Source: Defluviitaleaceae bacterium
Lineage (GTDB): Bacteria; Bacillota; Clostridia; Lachnospirales; WRAX01
Direction: 5' to 3'
NCBI GenBank assembly: GCA_009780415.1
Contig: WRAC01000012.1
Span: 1 to 57,411 of the forward strand
DNA: 57,411 nucleotides
Shown here: positions 1 to 7,890 of the stretch, one piece after another
Layout: the number at the start of each line of letters is the position of its first letter
How positions within the stretch are numbered: the stretch's first letter is position 1
The notes under the pieces: generated by a model
What the model was told of the DNA's origin: nothing
The model's input: only the letters and a program-made list of their open reading frames with translations
Databases searched by the model: none
Made by a program: the position numbers and the translations under genes

Positions 1-106
1 ACGCCAATAACATTTTCATATTAAACACCCCTGATGCTATAATACACGCGTACGGGGTGTTTTGTGTTTGTTATCCGTCATGGAGGTTTTGCTGGGAATC
101 CAATTA

Positions 107-346
107 TTAATAAAAATCATGCCTGTTACCGCCGCCGCTTCCAATTCTTTCAAACACACAGACAATTTCTTCAATACATTCAAAATCCGAAAAGCCGTCA
201 TTCTCGATGATGTTCTTTATTTTTTGCAATGTTTTATACGCTTTCATCTCTACTATATCTGTCATATTATATTTCAAATTAGGAAATATAATATTGATAT
301 TCTCTTTCATTAAAATTTCAACCAGGATTTCCTTGAATAAATCCAT
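107..346 (-). CDS. Small hypothetical protein, 79 aa, divergent from Xre regulator
   Basis: The 79-residue product is acidic and probably mostly helical, with no membrane segment or recognisable catalytic motif; it ends in a glycine-rich tail (GSGGGNRHDFY). A good ribosome-binding site (AAAGGAG) lies a few bases before the ATG, so I take it as a real gene rather than a shadow. It is transcribed divergently from the neighbouring Xre-family regulator, and its promoter (TTGATA-17-TATAAT) carries a palindrome between the -35 and -10 boxes. This suggests the regulator controls it. I recall similar short proteins beside Xre regulators in Clostridia, but no function is known to me. Confidence 0.6.
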   Translation of the reverse strand: MDLFKEILVEILMKENINIIFPNLKYNMTDIVEMKAYKTLQKIKNIIENDGFSDFECIEEIVCVFERIGSGGGNRHDFY

Positions 347-363
347 TTGTATTCTCCTTTATT

Positions 364-377
364 ACACCATACGGTGT
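364..377. promoter_or_regulatory. Palindromic operator 1 of the Xre regulator
   Basis: ACACCATACGGTGT is an inverted repeat with ACACC/GGTGT arms. It lies downstream of the minus-strand -10 box, inside the 5' untranslated region of the 79-aa gene. The half-site resembles the ACACC of the second palindrome 15 bp away. Assignment to the adjacent Xre protein is inference. Confidence 0.5.
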
Positions 378-388
378 TTTTTAGAATA

Positions 389-417
389 ATTATACACCAT
401 TTGATGTATTTTATCAA
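389..417 (-). promoter_or_regulatory. Promoter of the 79-aa gene with embedded operator 2
   Basis: On the minus strand a -35 box TTGATA (412-417) and a perfect -10 box TATAAT (389-394) are separated by exactly 17 bp. An imperfect palindrome with ATACA/TGTAT ends (392-409) fills the spacer and overlaps the -10 box. Binding there would block RNA polymerase, which is a simple repression layout. Confidence 0.6.
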
Positions 418-446
418 TAAGTAAAATACATTAGAAGGAATAATTT

Positions 447-662
447 ATGTCTTACCCAAGAATAAGAGATTTAAGAGAAGATGCTGACTTAACGCAAATA
501 GACGTAGCTAAGGTATTGCATATGCATAAAACCACATATGTCAGGTACGAATCTGGGCAAAGGGAAATACCCTTAAATATCGCAATACTGCTTGCGAAAT
601 ATTACAGGGTAAGTTTAGACTATATTGCAGGATTAGTATCTGAAAAAAATGTTATCAACTAA
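447..662 (+). CDS. Xre-family helix-turn-helix transcriptional regulator, 71 aa
   Basis: A single HTH_3/Cro-CI domain fills the protein. The recognition-helix region reads TQIDVAKVLHMHKTTYVRYE at residues 16-35, followed by the usual IPLNIAILLAKYYRVSLDYIAGL tail, of which the YYxVSLDYIAGL part is typical of Clostridial SinR-like small regulators. The ribosome-binding site is AGAAGGA, 7-8 bases upstream of the ATG. It has no other domain. The divergent small gene and the paired palindromes between them suggest it regulates that promoter and possibly its own. Its 3' end overlaps the 3' end of convergent glmM by 8 bp. Confidence 0.85.
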   Translation: MSYPRIRDLREDADLTQIDVAKVLHMHKTTYVRYESGQREIPLNIAILLAKYYRVSLDYIAGLVSEKNVIN

Positions 663-2013
663 GAACATCCTCTATCAAAGCCGCCAACGCTTCCGCTTCC
701 CGCGTAATCTCAGGCATATCGCGCCCTTCCAGCATTACGCGTATCAACGGCTCTGTGCCGGACGGGCGGACAAGCACGCGCCCGCGCCCTTCCAGACGTT
801 TCTCCAACGCCCCGATAGCGTCCATTATTTCGGAGCTTGTAAGATACCCGGATTTCCGTTCATTCGACACACGGACGTTCCGTAAAACCTGCGGATACCT
901 CTCCATCGCCGACGCCAGCTCCGATAGCTTTTTACCGGTTTCCTTCATCACAACAACAAGCTGCAGCGCCGTACAAAGCCCATCGCCCGTTGTGCTGTAA
1001 TTCAGGTTAATAACATGCCCGCTCTGTTCACCGCCCAGCATATATCCGTTTTCCAGCATACACTTGAACACATGCTTGTCTCCGACAGCTGTTTTTTCAA
1101 TGTTCAAGCCGTTTTCGCCGCACATAACCTCAAACCCGATATTGCTCATAACAGTCGAAACTACAGTATTTTTTTTCAAAACGCCTTTGTTTTTATAAAA
1201 AAGCGCAAGTACGCTTAAAATCTGATCCCCGTCAACAACCTTCCCGTTCTCATCAACGGCAAGGCACCTATCCCCGTCCCCGTCAAAAGCGAACCCCGCG
1301 CCGGAGCCGCTCTCAAGCGTGCGCTTCGCCAAAACCTCAATGTGCGTTGAACCGCAGCGCAGGTTAATATTCTCCCCGCTGGGTTTATCCGCCATAACGA
1401 AAGCTTCGGCCCCCAGCTCCGTAAAAAGCGCGGGCGCGGCTTGGTACATAGAGCCGTTCGCACAGTCCAGCGCCACCTTAACGCCGCCAAAATCCAATTC
1501 CCCCACCACTGATTTCATGTGTACAATATAATCACGCAACGCGTAGCCCGCGTCGTGCCTGATGCCAATACCGCCCCCAACGGGCCTTCCGCTCATGCCC
1601 TTCCCGTTCCGCACCTCATTCGCCGCGTCCTCTATATCCCGTTCCGCCTCGTCGCTCATCTTATACCCGTTACTGTCAAAGATCTTTATCCCGTTATCCA
1701 AGAAGGGGTTATGCGACGCGGATATAACAACCCCGGCGCCCAGCCCGTATTTCTTCGTCAAATACGCCACAGCCGGCGTAGGTACCACCCCCGCGGCATA
1801 AACGTCTCCGCCCGCCGACAGTATCCCCGCCGTCAGCGCCGCCTCAAGCATATGCCCGCTGCGCCTTGTGTCCATCCCGATAAGTATCCCGACGCGCTTC
1901 TGACCCTGCGATATACACCGCGCCAGACCGCATCCCAAAGAAAAAGCCAACTCCGGCGTAAGCTCCGTGTTCGCCACACCTCTTACCCCGTCTGTACCGA
2001 ATAATCTTGTCAT
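655..2013 (-). CDS. glmM: Phosphoglucosamine mutase GlmM
   Basis: GlmM converts glucosamine-6-phosphate to glucosamine-1-phosphate on the route to UDP-GlcNAc and peptidoglycan. The 452-residue length is typical. Visible signatures are the N-terminal MTRLFGTDGVRGVAN, the active-site phosphoserine loop SASHNP near residue 100, the metal-binding loop DGDGDR near residue 240, and the C-terminal phosphate-binding RPSGTEPLIRV. It is the last gene of the cdaA-cdaR-glmM cluster, an arrangement conserved across Bacillota in which GlmM binds and dampens the c-di-AMP cyclase CdaA. The 93-bp gap before it holds a copy of a GC-rich palindrome, so its spacing from cdaR is larger than within cdaA-cdaR. Confidence 0.97.
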   Translation of the reverse strand: MTRLFGTDGVRGVANTELTPELAFSLGCGLARCISQGQKRVGILIGMDTRRSGHMLEAALTAGILSAGGDVYAAGVVPTPAVAYLTKKYGLGAGVVISASHNPFLDNGIKIFDSNGYKMSDEAERDIEDAANEVRNGKGMSGRPVGGGIGIRHDAGYALRDYIVHMKSVVGELDFGGVKVALDCANGSMYQAAPALFTELGAEAFVMADKPSGENINLRCGSTHIEVLAKRTLESGSGAGFAFDGDGDRCLAVDENGKVVDGDQILSVLALFYKNKGVLKKNTVVSTVMSNIGFEVMCGENGLNIEKTAVGDKHVFKCMLENGYMLGGEQSGHVINLNYSTTGDGLCTALQLVVVMKETGKKLSELASAMERYPQVLRNVRVSNERKSGYLTSSEIMDAIGALEKRLEGRGRVLVRPSGTEPLIRVMLEGRDMPEITREAEALAALIEDVLS

Positions 2014-2040
2014 GTTGTACCTCCAAAAAGAAAGAACCTT

Positions 2041-2064
2041 GGGAGCGCGGGCGTCTCGCCCGCA
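2041..2064. repeat. GC-rich dispersed palindrome, family B copy 1
   Basis: GGGAGCGCGGGCG followed by TCTC and GCCCGCA forms a short stem. Nearly identical copies occur at 7860-7885 and 48597-48621, all intergenic. This copy lies between cdaR and glmM. Confidence 0.75.
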
Positions 2065-2106
2065 ATATTGATAATATTCCGCTTTGCAAGAAGATATTAC
2101 TAAGGA

Positions 2107-3447
2107 TTATGGATTATCGTTCTCGGGAGTTGTTAACAAAAGGCGTACGGTTGGAGCGGGGCCTGTTAAAACCGTATCCGGCGGAGCTGTTATGCCTACC
2201 TCCAAGATATGTTCGCCGTCCTCCATATCGATCAGGGATACCGCGTCCACCATGCAGACAATGTCCTCGGCCTGGGTATTGGCCAGAATAGATGCCACGC
2301 CGCTTAATATTACCGTTATATTTTCAGTCAAAAGCTCCCTGCGTCTGTTACCCAGGGATGCCTCGCCGGACAGGGCTATCCTGTCAACCGGTATTATGAA
2401 TTCCCTTGTTTCCACTGGCTCGGTAATGTACGTGACGCTGACGGCATTCTCGTCGGGATTGCGGAGCATTACGGTTATTTCGTTATCGGCGTTGATGCTT
2501 TCCAGATATTCGTTTATATCGTATGTGAAGGTTGCGTTTTCAACTATGCCCGAGATATCCGCCGGGCTAAGAACGATGTATTGGACGTGCTCAACCTCGT
2601 CAACATGACCCATCAGCTCTACGGCTTTGGGCTCCCATTCAACCCCGGTAATGATTACGTCGGGAGCCGGGGTGCCTGTATAAGACGGTTCGTCCATTTG
2701 AATCTGCGCCGTTCCGATTTTATATACCGGTATTTTGAATTTGACCGTGTCGATTTCCAAGTTAAACCCGGTTACGATTTCCCCGTCAATATCGTAAGCG
2801 ACGATAGGACGCTCATCCTCCACATCCGTTCTCACATCGGTCATATCGACCCACACGGCAATTTCAAAAATCCGCGAAACAACGGAGGCCGCCCCGCTTA
2901 CCTGCACGGTACGCGGCTCACGCTCCGCTTCCATCGCCACATATCCGGCGGGCAAACCCTCGGTTTCGTACCTGATGTGAACGGTTCGCAGACGCTGGTC
3001 AAAGCGGTCCATTTCGAGCTCAATCATCGGCGGATGGATAGAGGTTATCTGGATGCTTGAATTCTGCGCCCCGGTAAAATCCACGCCGATACGCACGGGT
3101 ATAGGCTCGCTCATCCCCGTGACGGGTACGTTTACGATTTCGCTGCTGTGAAGGTCAACATAGGCGGCGATGGTGACATCACGGACAAGATTGTCCAGCT
3201 CGCTTTTTAAGCCTGTGACATGGACGTTTACGGTGATATTATCCAGCATACGCCGGTTTGTGATAAGCCGGCGGTTTTCCGTCAAGACATTTTCGTTGCG
3301 GAGCTGTAAAGTCAGCGTGAAATTCTCGTATGTTACGGGGTCGTTGTAATTAAGGCATATAAACCACAACGCGCACGCCAAAAGCACCGCGACTGCCATA
3401 AACCCCGGATGAGTCCTGATCATGAAGTTTCTTATCGCCGTTTTCAT
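2107..3447 (-). CDS. cdaR: YbbR-domain protein CdaR, regulator of diadenylate cyclase
   Basis: This 446-residue protein has one N-terminal membrane anchor (about residues 15-31, FMAVAVLLACALWFICL) followed by a long extracytoplasmic region built from repeated beta-rich YbbR modules. I see about four repeats with the recurrent pattern PxxVxVxG. CdaR binds the membrane diadenylate cyclase CdaA and modulates c-di-AMP output. Its start lies 11 bp after the cdaA stop, so the two are co-transcribed. Family and context agree well; the exact number of YbbR repeats is estimated by eye. Confidence 0.9.
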   Translation of the reverse strand: MKTAIRNFMIRTHPGFMAVAVLLACALWFICLNYNDPVTYENFTLTLQLRNENVLTENRRLITNRRMLDNITVNVHVTGLKSELDNLVRDVTIAAYVDLHSSEIVNVPVTGMSEPIPVRIGVDFTGAQNSSIQITSIHPPMIELEMDRFDQRLRTVHIRYETEGLPAGYVAMEAEREPRTVQVSGAASVVSRIFEIAVWVDMTDVRTDVEDERPIVAYDIDGEIVTGFNLEIDTVKFKIPVYKIGTAQIQMDEPSYTGTPAPDVIITGVEWEPKAVELMGHVDEVEHVQYIVLSPADISGIVENATFTYDINEYLESINADNEITVMLRNPDENAVSVTYITEPVETREFIIPVDRIALSGEASLGNRRRELLTENITVILSGVASILANTQAEDIVCMVDAVSLIDMEDGEHILEVGITAPPDTVLTGPAPTVRLLLTTPENDNP

Positions 3448-3458
3448 ACTGTTGTCAC

Positions 3459-4301
3459 CTATCGGGTTTTAAAGAAGGATACAAGCTTGCGTTTCGGCGG
3501 CTTTCTCATGCCGTAGAGCATACTGCGGATTTCGTCCTCGCTCAGATTTTTATACAGCCTGCCGCCCGTGGCAATGGAAATATGGCCTGTTTCGTTGGAC
3601 ACTATAATAACGTGCGCGTCGGATTCCTCGCTTATACCGACAGCCGCGCGGTGTCTGGTGCCGTGTTCCGCGCCGATTTCTTTTTCCGTAAGGGGAAGCA
3701 GGCATCCGGCGGAGGCCAGGCGTCCCTTGCTTATAACGACGGCCCCGTCGTGCAGGGGCATTTTATCCTCAAAGATACTTACAAGCAGTTGGTTTGTGAC
3801 CCTTGCGTCCAGTTTAGTGCCGGTAGATTCGATATCGCCTAATGGAACCTCGTTTTCGATGACGATCAACGCGCCCGTGCGTACGGCGCTCATTTTTTTA
3901 CACGCGTCGATAATTTCGTCAAGAACGTTTTGCTTGTCTTCCTCCGTGTTCTCGTCAACCCCTGTTATCACCAGCTTTGTGCCTTTGCCAATTTGTTCCA
4001 GGGCCTTTCTGACCTCGGGTTGGAATATGATTATTATGGCTATAAGTCCGACGTTGAATGTATTGGATATAAGCCAGCGTATCGTATGCAGCTTGAATAT
4101 ATCGGACAGCATATATACCACGGCAAGCAAAGATATACCCTTTATCAATGTCCACGCCCTTGTGCGCGCGGCAAAAACCAGCACCTTGTAAATAAGGTAC
4201 GCCACAATAAGGATATCCGCTATTGAGCTGATTTCGATACCGGGCATTCGCAGATCCGTAAAATTGAGCGTTCCGGCGACCCAGTTGAAAAAGTCGGTCA
4301 T
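3459..4301 (-). CDS. cdaA: Membrane diadenylate cyclase CdaA (DacA)
   Basis: CdaA condenses two ATP into cyclic di-AMP, the second messenger for potassium and osmotic balance and wall homeostasis. The N-terminal 100 residues hold three hydrophobic segments. The DAC domain follows, with the diagnostic DGAVVI (DGA motif) and GTRHRAAVGI (RHR motif) at roughly residues 185-225. Length (280 aa) matches the family. It is first in the cdaA-cdaR-glmM order. Two large hairpins occupy the 250 bp upstream, so its leader may be structured. Confidence 0.97.
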   Translation of the reverse strand: MTDFFNWVAGTLNFTDLRMPGIEISSIADILIVAYLIYKVLVFAARTRAWTLIKGISLLAVVYMLSDIFKLHTIRWLISNTFNVGLIAIIIIFQPEVRKALEQIGKGTKLVITGVDENTEEDKQNVLDEIIDACKKMSAVRTGALIVIENEVPLGDIESTGTKLDARVTNQLLVSIFEDKMPLHDGAVVISKGRLASAGCLLPLTEKEIGAEHGTRHRAAVGISEESDAHVIIVSNETGHISIATGGRLYKNLSEDEIRSMLYGMRKPPKRKLVSFFKTR

Positions 4302-4339
4302 GATATCACCATGAAATTAACTAAAAACCAATGGGTTAA

Positions 4340-4451
4340 ATACCAAGCTGCAATCTAAATCACACTAACTCCGGGCGGATGATCCAGTACGCTCACGCTC
4401 AGGCCGGCTCATCCGCCCAGAGTAAGTGTTGCTTTGATTGCAACTTGGTAT
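4340..4451 (-). repeat. 112-nt long imperfect hairpin upstream of cdaA
   Basis: Arms of about 46 nt pair imperfectly. Outer arms ATACCAAG/CTTGGTAT are perfect, followed by GCAATC/GATTGC, CACT/AGTG and a GC-rich apical part GGGCGGATGA/TCATCCGCCC. At least two mismatches are C-A on the plus strand and therefore G-U wobbles in minus-strand RNA, which favours a minus-strand transcript and hence the cdaA leader. It could equally be a MITE-like insertion. No riboswitch class was recognised. Confidence 0.6.
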
Positions 4452-4482
4452 AAATGCATCCCATTTAATAATAGCCTACCTT

Positions 4483-4533
4483 AGAGGGGGCGAAAAGTCA
4501 AGATATACTTGTCTTATCACCCCCTCTTTTTTT
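4483..4533 (+). terminator. Terminator-like hairpin with T-tract, plus orientation
   Basis: AGAGGGGG (4483-4490) pairs with CCCCCTCT (4520-4527), with an inner AAGTCAAG/CTTGTCTT stem, and seven T residues follow on the plus strand. It has the form of an intrinsic terminator for plus-strand transcription, although both flanking genes are on the minus strand. On the minus strand the A-tract precedes the stem and no U-tract follows. Confidence 0.5.
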
Positions 4534-4554
4534 ACGGTTTAATTGTTAGTATAA

Positions 4555-5691
4555 TCATTCCCCGCCCGCATACAAAACCTCCATATAACTCATCAGAAAC
4601 GGCGCGACGCCCTTCGCGTCGTTTTCAACTATAGGCTCTGATATATAATATTCAAAGCTGCCGTCGCGTATGGGATTATTTACCGGGCCGAGGCCGGCGG
4701 ACAGGCAAATACCGCCAAGATTAAGCTGACCTTTTTTCTCGGTCAGGAATTTTCGGCATACGCCGTTGAATGTTTTCAGGCCTTTCTGCCTCATATCTCT
4801 GTCCGCAAAACCGTAACGCGCCGCCTTCATCATGGTATAGGCTATCATGGAGGAACCGCTTGATTCCGGGTAATTGCCATCCCTGCCGATTTGGTCCGTC
4901 ACCTGATAATACAGGCCCGTATCGGGATCGGCATACCGCGCGATGCCGCCCAGCAGCTCATTCAGTAGCTCTATCAGCCTGCCCTTATGCGTCCCGTTAT
5001 CTAAGTACGAGGCGGTATCAGCCATTGACATAACGAACCAGCCCAGTGACCTAAGCCAGACATTCGGGCTCATCCCAGTATTTTTATCCGCCCAGAATAC
5101 GCTCTTTTCCGCGTCGTATCCATGCCTGTACAATCCCGTGCTTTCGTCATACATGCGGTGGCGCACGATGTTGAACTGGTTAATCATATCGTCCAGGAGC
5201 TCCGGACGGTTCTTGGCTTGGGCGTAACGCGCGCGGAAAACCTGAGCCATGTACAGGCCATCCAGCCACACCTGATGAGGATATATGGCCTTGTGCCAGA
5301 AGCTGCCTTCATAAGTACGCGGCTGTTTGTCCAGCTGTGAAGCCAGCAGTTCTATGGCTTTTGCGTACTTTTCACGCCCCGAATACGCGTATAAATCAAA
5401 CAGAACACGCCCCGGGCAGATGTTATCGAGATTATAGGTCTCTATAGTGTAGCCCAGCGGAATACCGTCATCGTTTATATAGAAATCCATGAACCTGTCG
5501 CAGAAATCCGCGTATTGCTTATCGCCGGTTTTCTTATGCAGCTCCCACACGGCCAATAAAAAACAACCGTCAATATAGTTCCAATGGGGAGGTTTGCCGC
5601 TTATTTCCCGCTCTATGTTCCACAGAGGTTTTTCCGGCGTACCCTCGGTAACGAGGCGGTTTATGTATTGTTCGATTATCGTATGGTCCAT
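4555..5691 (-). CDS. GH105 (YteR-like) unsaturated glucuronyl/rhamnogalacturonyl hydrolase
   Basis: The product of 378 residues matches glycoside hydrolase family 88/105, cytoplasmic enzymes that remove the 4,5-unsaturated uronic acid left by pectin or other polysaccharide lyases. The (alpha/alpha)6-barrel signature HQVWLDGLYMAQ (near residue 135) contains the catalytic aspartate expected in YteR. Other family features are NYIDGCFLLAVWEL, the aromatic SLGWFVMSMAD and PESSGSSMIAYTM segments. There is no signal peptide, so the substrate must be imported, which fits the ABC transporter genes upstream in the same operon. It starts right after the stop of the preceding gene (TAA then ATG) with AAGGGG as the ribosome-binding site. 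Exact substrate is inferred. Confidence 0.88.
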   Translation of the reverse strand: MDHTIIEQYINRLVTEGTPEKPLWNIEREISGKPPHWNYIDGCFLLAVWELHKKTGDKQYADFCDRFMDFYINDDGIPLGYTIETYNLDNICPGRVLFDLYAYSGREKYAKAIELLASQLDKQPRTYEGSFWHKAIYPHQVWLDGLYMAQVFRARYAQAKNRPELLDDMINQFNIVRHRMYDESTGLYRHGYDAEKSVFWADKNTGMSPNVWLRSLGWFVMSMADTASYLDNGTHKGRLIELLNELLGGIARYADPDTGLYYQVTDQIGRDGNYPESSGSSMIAYTMMKAARYGFADRDMRQKGLKTFNGVCRKFLTEKKGQLNLGGICLSAGLGPVNNPIRDGSFEYYISEPIVENDAKGVAPFLMSYMEVLYAGGE

Positions 5692-6198
5692 TTACAATCC
5701 CCTTGCCCTGCTATATATTTTGACCAGCGTATTCTTCATAACAACAAAAACCGTCTCGTACGCCAGATACAGCAGCCCGTACATAATGGGTTCCGCTCCG
5801 AAAGTCATATATCCCGAGGGCCTATTATTTATTTCAATAGCCAAGACGTTGGCGATATTATACGTATAGGCCACGAGAAAGGCGCAGATTATGCCAAACA
5901 GCAGGTTTATCAGTATCGACAGGAACCTGCGCGAATAGCAAAGCACATACTTTTTTGAAGGCTGAGCCTCGGTCTCTATAAAAATCAAAATCTTGTTAAC
6001 AACTATATCCGTAACAAGCCCGTGAACCAATCCCAGAACCAGTATCAGGTCAAGGTTGTCCCTTGATTGAAAAAAAAAGCCCCAACCGATAAAATAGAAC
6101 ACCGCGCCCGCGAACCATGCCTTGATAAACAACGCCTTCAGCCACATGGGCAATCGTGAAAGAAACCCCTTCCTAACGTAGGGGTTTTGTTTGCTCAT
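5692..6198 (-). CDS. Small membrane protein of unknown function, 168 aa
   Basis: Four probable transmembrane segments (about residues 25-45, 49-70, 92-115 and 136-155) with a basic N-terminus (MSKQNPYVRKGFLSRLP) and no catalytic motif that I recognise. Its ATG overlaps the stop of the gene before it (ATGA at 6195-6198) and its stop touches the GH105 start, so it is translationally coupled on both sides. It forms a pair with the 184-aa membrane protein. A comparable pair lies at 7891-8908, on the other side of the ATPase gene. A helper role for the sugar transporter is only a guess from position. Confidence 0.8.
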   Translation of the reverse strand: MSKQNPYVRKGFLSRLPMWLKALFIKAWFAGAVFYFIGWGFFFQSRDNLDLILVLGLVHGLVTDIVVNKILIFIETEAQPSKKYVLCYSRRFLSILINLLFGIICAFLVAYTYNIANVLAIEINNRPSGYMTFGAEPIMYGLLYLAYETVFVVMKNTLVKIYSRARGL

Positions 6199-6749
6199 AA
6201 AATCTCCCCGTCGTCCCAGGCCAGTTTTTCGTCGGTGTCCAGTACGTAATCGGCTTCATCGTCTTGTATGCTGGTTTTGATTTTTTGCAAAAGCTTCCTG
6301 TAAACCGGCAGCGTTATTATAGCCAGCACGGAGAGGGCCAGCATAATAAAGTGGGTTCTTGTCCCGGCGGTTGAGGCGGCTATGTCGTCTATTACGGGCA
6401 CGGGGTTATCACGTAAAACCGTTTCATAATGTATAATGTTCAGGTATACGGCGTCTAAAAAAAGCTGTAATCCGGCAAGAAGATAAACTACCGCCAGCAT
6501 CAGCGGTTTATGCTTGCCGCGCTTGGCGTAGGCGTTGACAAAGGAAAATATAATGAGTATGGAGCAAAGCGTTATGATGAAAACATACAGGGCAATCTCC
6601 CTGTTGCTGACATACATGGACGCGTTGGAATGCGCCGTTAGCTGGAAGGTATAAATCATACAGCATATGATGAGCATAACAAGGGGAATATTATGAGGGT
6701 GGCGCTTTAAAGCTACTATCCATTTTGTCACATAGTCTTTAAACATCAA
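6195..6749 (-). CDS. Small membrane protein of unknown function, 184 aa
   Basis: Four probable transmembrane segments (about residues 20-38, 49-72, 78-99 and 130-150), a roughly 30-residue loop between segments 3 and 4, and an acidic cytoplasmic tail (DDEADYVLDTDEKLAWDDGE). The gene overlaps the end of the MsmX-type ATPase gene by 11 bp and the next membrane-protein gene by 4 bp, so the three are tightly coupled. Topology resembles the 191-aa product at 8333-8908. I do not recognise the family. Confidence 0.8.
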   Translation of the reverse strand: MMFKDYVTKWIVALKRHPHNIPLVMLIICCMIYTFQLTAHSNASMYVSNREIALYVFIITLCSILIIFSFVNAYAKRGKHKPLMLAVVYLLAGLQLFLDAVYLNIIHYETVLRDNPVPVIDDIAASTAGTRTHFIMLALSVLAIITLPVYRKLLQKIKTSIQDDEADYVLDTDEKLAWDDGEIL

Positions 6750-7839
6750 GCGCCCTCCTTAAACCGACGACAGGAACAGCCATCCCCGTCTCCTTATCAA
6801 AAACATGGGTCTTTTCCTGATCGAAGCTTACGTTCACCACATCGCCCTGTTTATAATCGCACCAGCGGCGGAACTTTGCCGTTACCCTTTTCCCGGCGAG
6901 AAACCCGTGTACCAACGTATTCTGCCCCAGGTTTTCGTTTATGACAACCTTTAACGGCACACCATCCGGGTTCGGTAAAATATCCTCCGGCCTAACGCCC
7001 ACAATAACGTTCTTACCTTTGAGCCCTATTTTCACCATATTTCCCGGGAAAGGCAGCCTGACCCCGCCGAAATCAAAATCCCCGCCATCCGTACGCGCTT
7101 CCAGAAAATTCATCGGGGGCAGCCCGATAAAGCTGGCGACGAACAGATTAGCCGGGTTATCGTAAAGCTGCGCCGGTTTTCCGATCTGCTGCACACGCCC
7201 CTCGTTCATTACAACAATCCTGTCGGCTAAAGTCAGCGCTTCTATCTGGTCATGGGTAACATATATAGTGGTGGCCTTTAATTTATTATGTAAAAGTTTA
7301 AGCTCCCGGCGCATAGAGCCCCTTAACTGAGCGTCCAGATTAGACAGCGGCTCGTCAAATAAAAAAACCTTAGGGTTTCTGACCATTGCCCGCCCTACGG
7401 CTACGCGCTGCCGCTGGCCGCCGGAGAGCTGTTTGGGCTTCTTACCAAGCTGATCGACAAGCCCCAGTATTTCCGCCGCCTCCATAACCTTTTCGTGTAT
7501 TATGTCCTGATCCTCTTTCCGCAGCATCAGCGAAAAAGCCATGTTCTCATATACCGTCATATGAGCGTATAAGGCATAGTTTTGGAACACCATGGCGATG
7601 TCCCGGTTTTTTGCCGCCGCCTCGGTCACATCGTTTCCGTCTATCACCAGTGTCCCGGCGGTGATTTCCTCAAGACCCGCTATCATCCGAAGCGTTGTGG
7701 ATTTCCCGCAGCCCGACGGCCCCACAAGGACGACAAACTCCCCGTCCTCTATGTCCAGGTTAAAATCAAAAACAGCTTGCACTTTATTGTCGTATATCTT
7801 GTTCAAACCTTTTAAGCTTAGGCTTGCCATTTGTTCCAC
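6739..7839 (-). CDS. MsmX/UgpC-type sugar ABC transporter ATPase (copy 1)
   Basis: This 366-residue ATPase energises CUT1-type carbohydrate importers. Walker A is [10 protein letters not shown] (about residue 38), the signature is [14 protein letters not shown] (about 135), Walker B is [12 protein letters not shown], and the switch histidine lies in YVTHDQIEAL. A C-terminal MalK-like OB/TOBE regulatory region (about residues 235-366, IVGVRPEDI) is present. A second, distinct copy lies at 13927-14964 in the same operon. Such proteins often serve several permease pairs, and the downstream GH127 operon lacks its own ATPase. Confidence 0.93.
   Translation of the reverse strand: MEQMASLSLKGLNKIYDNKVQAVFDFNLDIEDGEFVVLVGPSGCGKSTTLRMIAGLEEITAGTLVIDGNDVTEAAAKNRDIAMVFQNYALYAHMTVYENMAFSLMLRKEDQDIIHEKVMEAAEILGLVDQLGKKPKQLSGGQRQRVAVGRAMVRNPKVFLFDEPLSNLDAQLRGSMRRELKLLHNKLKATTIYVTHDQIEALTLADRIVVMNEGRVQQIGKPAQLYDNPANLFVASFIGLPPMNFLEARTDGGDFDFGGVRLPFPGNMVKIGLKGKNVIVGVRPEDILPNPDGVPLKVVINENLGQNTLVHGFLAGKRVTAKFRRWCDYKQGDVVNVSFDQEKTHVFDKETGMAVPVVGLRRALDV
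7038..7053. other. Noc-binding-site-like palindrome inside ATPase gene
   Basis: TATTTCCCGGGAAAGG agrees at 14 of 16 positions with the Bacillus Noc box TATTTCCCGGGAAATA and contains the full 12-bp palindrome TTTCCCGGGAAA. A perfect 12-mer of this kind is expected about 0.003 times by chance in a window this size. It lies in coding sequence, as many Noc sites do. The window encodes a Noc-type protein at 44467-45315. Function is inference. Confidence 0.45.
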
Positions 7840-7859
7840 CCTTTGCGGTGTTTGATTGG

Positions 7860-7885
7860 TGCGGGCGGGACGCCCGCGCTCCCAG
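7860..7885. repeat. GC-rich dispersed palindrome, family B copy 2
   Basis: TGCGGGCGGGACG followed by CCCGCGCTCCCA is the reverse-oriented version of the element at 2041-2064. It lies between the ATPase gene and a membrane-protein gene. Confidence 0.75.
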
Positions 7886-7890
7886 TATAT

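Noticed and set aside
23-62. Inverted repeat AAACACCCC/GGGGTGTTT near the window start as a terminator
   Set aside because: The loop is 22 nt, includes a TATAAT, and no upstream gene is visible, so terminator, promoter or chance cannot be told apart.
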